This document shows, one piece after another, positions 21,441 through 29,369 of a DNA stretch of 64,000 nucleotides. This stretch comes from Corallochytrium limacisporum. Taxonomy: Eukaryota; Opisthokonta. A program made the position numbers and the translations under genes. The stretch is from positions 1-64,000 of the forward strand of contig PDIP01000258.1 of NCBI GenBank assembly GCA_002811645.1, given 5' to 3'. Under the pieces are notes generated by a model that had not been told where the DNA came from, ran no database searches, and saw only the letters and a program-made list of their open reading frames with translations. How positions within the stretch are numbered: the first letter of the stretch is position 1; every line of letters starts with the position of its first letter.

Positions 21441-23837
21441 ATGTCGCAAACACAGGAAAGAAACTCCACGTTTGCGCGTTCTGAGGCGATCGCTACGGCT
21501 GCAGCGTATCGGGTGGTTGATGAGGAGGAGCACGAGGAGGGAAGCTTCTACATGCCCCAATTCAGCAGCAACCTAACGGGATCTGGTGAGCAAAACAACA
21601 GCACAGTGGAAGGTAATTGGAATCCGTTCCCTAGGTTTGCAGGAACGCTGTCGTTGAACGAGGGCGGAAAGTTGCCGAACAATATTCCACCTGCTGCTGC
21701 ATATGAGCAGCAGCGCCCGCAGACCTACCGCGAAGGAGGCCAGTGGCCCCAAGCCTACAGTCAGCAGGCTGCTCCGGTAGGTAAATTGAGTGGAAGCCTC
21801 AGAAACCTCAACGACTCTTCTGCTCCTCAAAGTCCCGGTGGTGCATCCTTCCATCAAGACCTGCATCACAAGATGGGAAATCTGCAGAATTACGATGATA
21901 TTGCGGTGCGTATCCGGTCTAGTTCAGACTTCCAGGTCCAGCACCAGAGACCATTGACCGAGCGAGGACAACGCCGTTCCACCTCGTTCGGCATGGATGG
22001 GGCCCCTCCTCTGATGAACACTAGCAATGCTTCCATGATGAGCCAAAGCACTATGTCCATGAACGATAGCGCGTCCATGATGGGAAGCATGTCTTCGTCA
22101 AAACTTTCCATGAATGCACCTGGCCAAGGCAGACGCCGTCAGTGGAGTGTTGGTGAAGAGGCGCTTACAGAGTACCGTGGTCCTCCACAGCCGCATCACG
22201 CTACTCCGTACGACATGACTCCATCCGAACCGTTACCCTTGGGCACCATGCGAGCCCATGCGGCAAGTGTCGATGAGTCGAGCCAAAGCTCACTCCTTTA
22301 TGGATCGGAGCCCAGCAGCGCTGGTTCAACCTCCATGCACCAGAGCATGCCCAACATGGCTCCAATGGGGGTCTCCCTGCCGTCCCGTGTCGTACCCGGT
22401 GCAGGCATGCAGACATCGGCCCCTGGAAGCATGCCGAAGAACAAGGTGCAGTTGTGCCGTTTCTATCAACAGGGCCACTGCAAACACGGTGACCGCTGCC
22501 AGTACTTGCACGAAGTGCCCGGCATCATGCCCACCATGCATGGACAGATGCCCATGATGGCCATGCCCACCGGAGGCGTCTACGCCATGGCATCTCAGTC
22601 GAGTATGGCCACCAAGAGTACCTCGTCGATGTCCGTGGCCAGCACTCTTCCGTCTGCGAGCATGGGCACTCTTCCGTCTGCGAGCATGGGCAGTCTTCCG
22701 TCCGCCAGTATGGGCAGCCTTCCGTCCGCCAGTATGGGCAGTCTGGCAGGCTCTACTCCGGACTTTGTCGGCGTTAACCTGTATGACATGAAGGGTAATA
22801 TATATGCCGCTGCCCAAGATCAGCAGGGCTGCCGCTTCTTGCAAAGGAAGCTAGATGAAGGTGACCCAGAGAACTTCCGTCTGATCTACGCAGAGGTCAA
22901 GGACCACCTGCCCCAGCTTATGGTGGATCCATTCGGCAACTATCTGTGCCAGCGCCTGCTGGACCATTCCAACACCAAGGAGCGTGCTGAGATTGTGCAC
23001 GCCATCCGCCACGAAATTGTGCCGATGAGCCTCAACATGCACGGCACGCGTGCCCTGCAGAAATTGATCGAGCAAATCGATCTCTGCGATACTGAGAGTC
23101 GTAAGGTGCTCATCGATGAGCTCAAGACTGATGTTGTCAAGCTGGTGATCAATCCCAGCGGCAACCATGTCATCCAGCGCTGCCTCCAGGCGCTGACTCC
23201 AGAAGAGGCACAGTTCATCTTCGACGCTGTGGCTAACAAATGCCGTGAAGTGGCCACCCACCGCCATGGATGCTGCGTTTTGCAGCGTTGCATCGATCGT
23301 GCGAGCCCCGCTCAGCGCCAGGCTATGATTGATGTGATCAGTGACAATGCACTGCCTTTGATCCAAGATGCATATGGCAACTACGTCTTGCAGTATGTAC
23401 TCAATTTGAACGAACCCCGGCACACTCGTGCCGTAATTCAGCGCCTCCTTGGATCCATTTGTCTGCTAAGTATTCAAAAGTACAGCAGCAATGCTGTTGA
23501 GAAATGTTTCGAGGTTGCGTCCAAGGACCAGAGGACCGCCATGATCAATGAATTGATTGACCCTCAGTGGTTGCGGCGTCTTGTGACAGATCCTTTCGCG
23601 AATTATGTGATCCAAAAGGCTTTGAAGCACTGCCAGCCTCATGAGCGGGAGACACTGGTCAATGCCATTCGCCGCCATGAGGATGTGCTTTGCGCAACCC
23701 CATATGGCCGCAAGCTACAGCTCAAGATCAACAAGGAGTACGCTCCTCCGTCTGCCGCCGGCACAGTGCAGCAGTCCGCTCACTCGAACACGGGTAGTGG
23801 ACAAAACCATCCCAACTTGCAGGCCCAGGAATCCTAG
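21441..23837 (+). CDS. Pumilio-type RNA-binding protein with an amino-terminal CCCH zinc finger
   Basis: A 798-residue protein. Residues 1-330 are disordered and rich in Ser, Gln and Met. A single C-x7-C-x5-C-x3-H zinc finger lies at about residues 339-358. Next come near-identical 9-residue units based on SLPSASMG (about 403-435), then eight PUF repeats from about 450 to 766. The base-reading residues are C/Q, N/Q, T/Q, N/Q, C/Q, N/Q, S/E and N/Q for repeats 1 to 8. By the PUF code this predicts binding to UGUAUNUA, the classic Pumilio element. Such proteins repress or localise mRNAs in the cytoplasm. The CCCH-plus-PUF architecture is not found in animal Pumilio and is the unusual point. The ATG at 21441 is the first of the frame. 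The gene is convergent with AP-3 sigma. Confidence 0.93.
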   Translation: MSQTQERNSTFARSEAIATAAAYRVVDEEEHEEGSFYMPQFSSNLTGSGEQNNSTVEGNWNPFPRFAGTLSLNEGGKLPNNIPPAAAYEQQRPQTYREGGQWPQAYSQQAAPVGKLSGSLRNLNDSSAPQSPGGASFHQDLHHKMGNLQNYDDIAVRIRSSSDFQVQHQRPLTERGQRRSTSFGMDGAPPLMNTSNASMMSQSTMSMNDSASMMGSMSSSKLSMNAPGQGRRRQWSVGEEALTEYRGPPQPHHATPYDMTPSEPLPLGTMRAHAASVDESSQSSLLYGSEPSSAGSTSMHQSMPNMAPMGVSLPSRVVPGAGMQTSAPGSMPKNKVQLCRFYQQGHCKHGDRCQYLHEVPGIMPTMHGQMPMMAMPTGGVYAMASQSSMATKSTSSMSVASTLPSASMGTLPSASMGSLPSASMGSLPSASMGSLAGSTPDFVGVNLYDMKGNIYAAAQDQQGCRFLQRKLDEGDPENFRLIYAEVKDHLPQLMVDPFGNYLCQRLLDHSNTKERAEIVHAIRHEIVPMSLNMHGTRALQKLIEQIDLCDTESRKVLIDELKTDVVKLVINPSGNHVIQRCLQALTPEEAQFIFDAVANKCREVATHRHGCCVLQRCIDRASPAQRQAMIDVISDNALPLIQDAYGNYVLQYVLNLNEPRHTRAVIQRLLGSICLLSIQKYSSNAVEKCFEVASKDQRTAMINELIDPQWLRRLVTDPFANYVIQKALKHCQPHERETLVNAIRRHEDVLCATPYGRKLQLKINKEYAPPSAAGTVQQSAHSNTGSGQNHPNLQAQES

Positions 23838-24371
23838 AGTTTCTTGTATCCCCATTGCATCACACTCACTCACACACCCACACACACAAGAACGCGGGGG
23901 ACCTGCATGATAATGGCATGTCTGTCAGTGCAAACTGCCTTTGCCTGGCCGTAGTCGTCGCTCCTAATCTAGCTTTGACCCGTTGTCAACTGCGGAGGTG
24001 ACGCTTTAAGTTCACGCAAATTCTTCGTCTTTGCTCGTTTTGTTCTCCCTTAATTTTGTATCATTCCCTCTTCCCATGTATCCTTTGCAAGCCGTTGCAG
24101 AGCACTAGTAGTAATATCTGTAATCCGTGTGAGGCCCTCAAATATCGTAACGGAATTCGAAATTCACCGTCATAGTCTATCCGATATCCTTGATCAGTTG
24201 GTGTCAACGGGTTGTCCTAGAACGATATGGGGCGTTGTATCCTATCTTGCACCATGTAATTTTGTTCAAAATTCAAGTATTCTAATTTTGTAATACAATC
24301 TTTTTACAATAACATCCTTCATCCTGGCATGATCACCACGCCATCATTCTTTACGCACGATATTCAAGAAA
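23838..24371. other. Convergent 3' intergenic region
   Basis: It carries a short CA-rich stretch near 23865-23890 and AT-rich DNA near 24255-24310, consistent with two 3' untranslated regions. No gene is seen. Confidence 0.6.
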
Positions 24372-24860
24372 CTACCGAGTGTTCTTGACCTGCTCCATGA
24401 AGCCAGCCTCCTGCTTTTCTATCTTATTCTGCATCTGAGCGATGGAGACCACTTCACTAATCTTTGTCTCGAGCACTAACCCACCCATAATTACTTCGTT
24501 GAGAATATACATAACCTTGTCGACGTGGAAGATCAGATCAAGTTCACAGACGTTTTCAAAGGCACGGTCCAGAGCTTCCACGAACACCTGAATCAAATCC
24601 AGGATTCCCAACTCCGACTCGGCTGAGTCTGCCACAAAAACAAAGTACAGAGTGGCGTAGTGTCGATAAATGATCAGTCCGTCTTCGACATCCAGCTCTC
24701 CTGCTGCCTCCAGGAAATTACAGGCAGTGTCTGGCCGCTTGACTACCATTGAATAAGTGTCCGCAAGCATCTTCTGTTGTTTAGCCTCTGTTAATTTTGT
24801 ATAAAATTTGGTCAGACGGGCTTTCCCCGAGTTGTTGAAGACCATGACGGCGTGAATCAT
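24372..24860 (-). CDS. AP3S1: AP-3 adaptor complex sigma subunit
   Basis: A 162-residue sigma-adaptin. The start is placed at the Met beginning MIHAVMVFNN, because the family begins at exactly this point; an in-frame codon further up (24887) would add nine unrelated residues. The YRHYATLYFVF segment, ELGILDLIQVFVEALD, FENVCELDLIFHVDKV and the closing EKQEAG place it in AP-3 rather than AP-1 or AP-2 sigma. AP-3 sorts membrane proteins from endosomes to lysosome- or vacuole-related organelles. The length matches the longer carboxy-terminal end of AP-3 sigma. The gene is divergent from DHX37 and convergent with the PUF gene. Confidence 0.95.
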   Translation of the reverse strand: MIHAVMVFNNSGKARLTKFYTKLTEAKQQKMLADTYSMVVKRPDTACNFLEAAGELDVEDGLIIYRHYATLYFVFVADSAESELGILDLIQVFVEALDRAFENVCELDLIFHVDKVMYILNEVIMGGLVLETKISEVVSIAQMQNKIEKQEAGFMEQVKNTR

Positions 24861-25551
24861 GGTTGCCGGTTCACTGTGTAAACACAAAACTGGATACTTT
24901 CTTGCCTATCACTCCCGTCTTCCTTGGTTCTTGTTGCCGTTGTGTGTATTGTTGGGCGGACTCGAATATGGGGACGGGGTGTTACTACGTTGCGGATTAG
25001 TTCAGCCAGTGGGACAAGTTTGTTCGCACTCTGGATCACCTAAAGTAACCAAGTTGTACACTGGTGCTCAATTTTTTTTCAATAACTAGCTCAAAAAGAC
25101 GCCAAATCCCAACATTCTATGGATTCCAGGACTGCGTAATCGTACAGTGGTCAGTCGAACGCAGCGCGACATCTTCCCCCCCCCTCATCGCGGTCCTTCC
25201 TGGTTCTCCTGGGCCGGCAAGAACTGGGAGAGAATTCACAGCAGGAGAGGCCCTGGGCTGTTTCAACCCTCCCTCCCGCACTCTTCCCCTCCACTACCCC
25301 CCCCCGGGGGGGGGGGCCGGGGGGAGGGACCCATATTTCACGCGGGTCTCACCGCATGCGCAAGGTATCTGCACTGTCCCCACTTTTCCACACATGCAAC
25401 ACAGTTATTTTAGAGACTTCGGCTCATACAAACAGATCCTGTGCGCAATTACATAATTCGCCGGGTTCCTTTACTATGTGAATGTGATCTGGAAAGAGGA
25501 CAGACGATGTGATAGCACGCATGGGAGAACTTCACAATCGAACCTAGAATC
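24861..25551. other. Divergent intergenic region with a C9G11 palindrome
   Basis: This is the shared 5' region of AP-3 sigma and DHX37. It has no gene. A C8 run near 25177 and a C9G11 palindrome at 25297-25316 lie in the middle. Confidence 0.6.
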
Positions 25552-28500
25552 ATGGGCAAGAAGCGAAAGGCTGGTTCAGGCTCAGCAGATGCTGGATACC
25601 AGGTTAGAACTGGCGCTAGTTCTGCCATTCTTGACGATCATTTCTTTCCAGAAGGTGCAAATGGTGGAGGAAATGGTAGCAATGCGTTAGTTATTGATCC
25701 GGCAGTTGTAGAAGCGGAGCGCGAGAAGCGGAAGGCTGCTGTACCTGAGCCCCAAGCAATCCCACTGTCCAAGAAGAAGCGCAAGAAACTGCAAAAGATC
25801 CTGGATCGTAAACGGAAGAAAATCGACCGTGAACGTTTGATTAACGAAATGCAGGGAAAGTTTGTGACTCCAGAGCAGCAGGCGCTGCTTCTCAAAACAA
25901 GTGAAATCGGTAAGGGCAAGTCCACGCGGCGAGAACAGGCGCAGCGCATTCATCAGCTCCGGACGGCCGGCATTGACCCTGAAATGGAGGACTTGCGGGC
26001 GGTATACAGTAAAGGCTCACAGGTCATAGCGTCACAGCTAAAGAAAGAGCCCAAGAAACCCCAAGCACGTGGATCGCAGCATCGACAAATGGAATTCGAC
26101 GGCTTTGACTCGGACAGTGATGACTCCGATCACGACTCATCGGATGAGGGAGACGAAGCTAGTGAGAACAAAGAGACGTCAGAAGAGTCGAATAGAGAAT
26201 CGAAGACGAGTGACAAAGTACTTGGAGACGTCGGACATGGTGCAGAAGATTTGGCCCCTGTGCCGGTACAGTCGAAGAAGCCCGCAGAGTTTATTCCGCG
26301 TGGGCCGGATCCGGAGGACATCGTACCTGCACCTGTAATTACCGATGACGACAAACAGCAGGCGATCTTTGTGATACCTGACCGAACCCAAGCCGTGCAG
26401 GATGCTCGCAGCAATCTTCCAATCATCGGCGAAGAGCATGTCATTATGGAAAAGATACGTGCCAACGACGTTGTAATCATCTGTGGTGAGACAGGTTCGG
26501 GAAAGAGTACGCAGGTTCCGCAGTTCCTCTACGAAGGAGGCTACAGCCACCCGGGCTGTGATAGTGCTACTGGTATGATTGGCATGACTGAACCCCGGCG
26601 GGTTGCTGCCATAGCCATGGCCGCGCGGATTGGTTATGAAATGAACCTAGGGGCACCCCGTGTAGCGTACCAGATCCGTCACGAAGGTAATGCCAGTGAA
26701 CGCACACAGATTAAGATAATGACCGACGGTATCCTCATGCGAGAGGTCTCAGATGACTTTATGCTCTCCAAGTACAGTGCATTGATTCTTGATGAGGCTC
26801 ATGAGCGATCGATGCATACCGATATTCTCATAGGCCTGCTAAGTCGTATTGTACCATTGCGGCGGAAAAAATGGGAGGAATGGAAGAAGAACAAGCAGCA
26901 ACAGTCGAAGGACACTGATTGCAAAGAGGATAGTGAGAGCCCCCCGGTGCCGGGACCCTTGAAATTGGTTATCATGTCCGCAACTTTGCGCGTGGAGGAT
27001 TTTGTAGCCAATCGCAAACTGTTTCCAGAACCACCACCGGTGGTGAACATCAAGGCCCGACAGCATCCCGTGACTGTGCGCTTTAGCAAGCGCACGCCGG
27101 AGTTCTACATGGAAGAAGCGTTCCGGATTTGCAAGAAGATCCATCGTAAGCTGCCTGATGGCGCCATTCTCGTGTTTGTAACAGGCCAGAGCGAAGTTAA
27201 AGGTCTGGTACGCAAGCTGCGTGAGGGACTTGGAGAACGTGAGATCCGCACAAACGCCAAGAAGAAATTGGAAAGGAAGCGCACTGGTGCCCTGTCTAAG
27301 GAGAGTGACCAAAGCAAAGTTTTTGTTGATCTGGACTCGTACAGAGTGGATGAGAACGATAACGCCCATGCCCTCGAAGCCGGTGAGGAACCTGAACTTG
27401 GCTCAGATGATGAAGAAGTCAAGTTCAGGGACACAGACGATGCCGATGATGATGATGATGATTATGACTGGGATAATGATTTCGAGACAATGGGGGACGA
27501 GGATGATGAGGCTCTGAATGAAGTCCTGGATGCGGAATCCAAGATGTCCCGCAAGGAGTCCAAGATTGATGTCTTGCCTTTCTTCAGTCTCTTATCGTCT
27601 GATGACCAACGGAAGGTCTTTGCTCCTTCACCTGAAGGCTACCGTCGCATTGTAGTCTCAACCAACGTTGCAGAGACGTCTTTGACCATTCCTAACATTC
27701 GCTATGTCATTGACTGCGGAAAGGCTAAAGAGCGCGTTTACCGAGGAAACACGGGCATGAGTGAATTCGTGGTGGACTGGATCTCTCGCGCGAGCGCACA
27801 ACAGCGGGCTGGTCGCGCCGGTCGTACGGGTCCTGGTCGATGTTATCGTATGTATTCCACTGCACTCTACGCCAATGTCATGAATGACTTTGCTGAGCCA
27901 GAGATTACCCAGATGCCGATAGATGGCCTTGTCCTCCAGATGAAGGGTATGAACATTCACAACATTGTCAATTTTCCGTTCCCCTCAGCACCAAGCCACG
28001 CCTCGCTGGAGAATTCCTTGACAACCCTGAAAAGTTTAGGGGCCTTGAACGTGGACGATGAGATCACGCCCCTCGGGCAAATCATCGGCCGCTTCCCCAT
28101 TAGCCCGCGGTACGGGAAGATGATCAGTGTTGGCTTGCAACGCTATGAGATCATAGAGTACATTATTGCTATCTGTGCGGCCATGTCGGTTCGTGAACTG
28201 TTCCACACTTTCAACCACTCGAGCTCTGAGGGTGACCGTAGAGAAGGCGAAGGCGCTGAGGATGACAAGAAACTGTCAGCACAAGTCGAGCGCAAAGTAA
28301 ACAAAGCAGTGCATTTCTTTGCCGGGCGCTCTCCCCGTTCTGATCTCATTACACTCCTGCGTGCCATTGGCGCGTTCGAATACAGTCAGGGAAACGAGGC
28401 CTGGTGCCGAAGCCACGGCCTGCGACACAAAGGCATGCTCGAAGTGCGAAAGCTGCGGGCCCAACTGACTCGCACGGTCGCCGCCCTGCAGCTCAGTATG

Positions 28501-29280
28501 AAGGGGCGTACCACAAAGGATGGTAAGACCATCGATCTTACTCTAAATCCGAAGCTCAAGCCTCCCACGGATGCACAGGAGGATATCATCCGGCAGGTAA
28601 TGCTCAGTGCGTTTGGTGATTGTGTCGCGCGCAAGAGTTCGTCACAGTCCAATGCCCGGTACACACTCTATGAGGCTTGCAATCCGAGCTTTGATGAACT
28701 TCTGGTGCTCCATCCAGACTCCGCACTCGTTAGCACACGCGAACCTTACCTGATCTACCACGAATTGCAACAGACACCAAAGGGCATGTATCTGCGTAAG
28801 GTCACTATCATTGAACCGCAGTGGCTGCCCGTCCTGGTCCGGACAGGCACTCATTTGGGCAAGGCCCTCGACACCCCAGTACCAACCTGGAACGAAACCA
28901 AGGGTTGCGTGGACGGTCTGGTGCCGTCATCTTTTGGCCCGAAGCGGTGGGATGTGCCTCCGGTCAAAATGAAACTTCCTGACGATGACGATGCAACTGT
29001 GCGCTGGTTCGCACGATTCCTGCTGGAGGGAACAGTGCTGCCCCGACTGGCTGCTTTCCGTGAGCACCTCATCTCTCAGCCTAACGTTGTTACCAAAGGA
29101 TTCCCGCAGCCCAAGATCATGGCTCTGCTCCAACCTCTGCGGGATGAAGGAATCACTACCCGTTCGCAGCTTGTGGAGGTCATGTCCGCCCGACCGCGAT
29201 TTCTTCTGGATGCCTTTTTGCAGTGGCTACCCAAGACCCTACACGCTGAGTGTGTGCGTTCATGGCCACCTCTGGAATGA
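25552..29280 (+). CDS. DHX37: DEAH-box RNA helicase DHX37/Dhr1
   Basis: A 1242-residue protein, slightly longer than human DHX37 (about 1157). The helicase motifs are all present: GETGSGKST at about residue 311, DEAHERSMHTD at about 414, SATL at about 476, NVAETSLTIP near 703 and QRAGRAGRTGPGRCYR near 750. Winged-helix, ratchet and OB-fold regions follow. The lysine-rich amino terminus (KKKRKKLQKILDRKRKK) and a very acidic insert between the two RecA lobes (about 617-660) are typical of Dhr1 orthologues. In yeast Dhr1 unwinds U3 snoRNA from pre-18S rRNA in the small-subunit processome in the nucleolus. It is a single exon. Its stop is 89 bp from that of the convergent PGAP1 gene. Confidence 0.95.
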   Translation: MGKKRKAGSGSADAGYQVRTGASSAILDDHFFPEGANGGGNGSNALVIDPAVVEAEREKRKAAVPEPQAIPLSKKKRKKLQKILDRKRKKIDRERLINEMQGKFVTPEQQALLLKTSEIGKGKSTRREQAQRIHQLRTAGIDPEMEDLRAVYSKGSQVIASQLKKEPKKPQARGSQHRQMEFDGFDSDSDDSDHDSSDEGDEASENKETSEESNRESKTSDKVLGDVGHGAEDLAPVPVQSKKPAEFIPRGPDPEDIVPAPVITDDDKQQAIFVIPDRTQAVQDARSNLPIIGEEHVIMEKIRANDVVIICGETGSGKSTQVPQFLYEGGYSHPGCDSATGMIGMTEPRRVAAIAMAARIGYEMNLGAPRVAYQIRHEGNASERTQIKIMTDGILMREVSDDFMLSKYSALILDEAHERSMHTDILIGLLSRIVPLRRKKWEEWKKNKQQQSKDTDCKEDSESPPVPGPLKLVIMSATLRVEDFVANRKLFPEPPPVVNIKARQHPVTVRFSKRTPEFYMEEAFRICKKIHRKLPDGAILVFVTGQSEVKGLVRKLREGLGEREIRTNAKKKLERKRTGALSKESDQSKVFVDLDSYRVDENDNAHALEAGEEPELGSDDEEVKFRDTDDADDDDDDYDWDNDFETMGDEDDEALNEVLDAESKMSRKESKIDVLPFFSLLSSDDQRKVFAPSPEGYRRIVVSTNVAETSLTIPNIRYVIDCGKAKERVYRGNTGMSEFVVDWISRASAQQRAGRAGRTGPGRCYRMYSTALYANVMNDFAEPEITQMPIDGLVLQMKGMNIHNIVNFPFPSAPSHASLENSLTTLKSLGALNVDDEITPLGQIIGRFPISPRYGKMISVGLQRYEIIEYIIAICAAMSVRELFHTFNHSSSEGDRREGEGAEDDKKLSAQVERKVNKAVHFFAGRSPRSDLITLLRAIGAFEYSQGNEAWCRSHGLRHKGMLEVRKLRAQLTRTVAALQLSMKGRTTKDGKTIDLTLNPKLKPPTDAQEDIIRQVMLSAFGDCVARKSSSQSNARYTLYEACNPSFDELLVLHPDSALVSTREPYLIYHELQQTPKGMYLRKVTIIEPQWLPVLVRTGTHLGKALDTPVPTWNETKGCVDGLVPSSFGPKRWDVPPVKMKLPDDDDATVRWFARFLLEGTVLPRLAAFREHLISQPNVVTKGFPQPKIMALLQPLRDEGITTRSQLVEVMSARPRFLLDAFLQWLPKTLHAECVRSWPPLE

Positions 29281-29369
29281 AATTAGAAAGAGTTTCGGTT
29301 CCGTCTTATATACAGCTGGTTGTGTAGTCACTAAACACGTTATTGTACGCTTTACTATTGATTCAAGTT

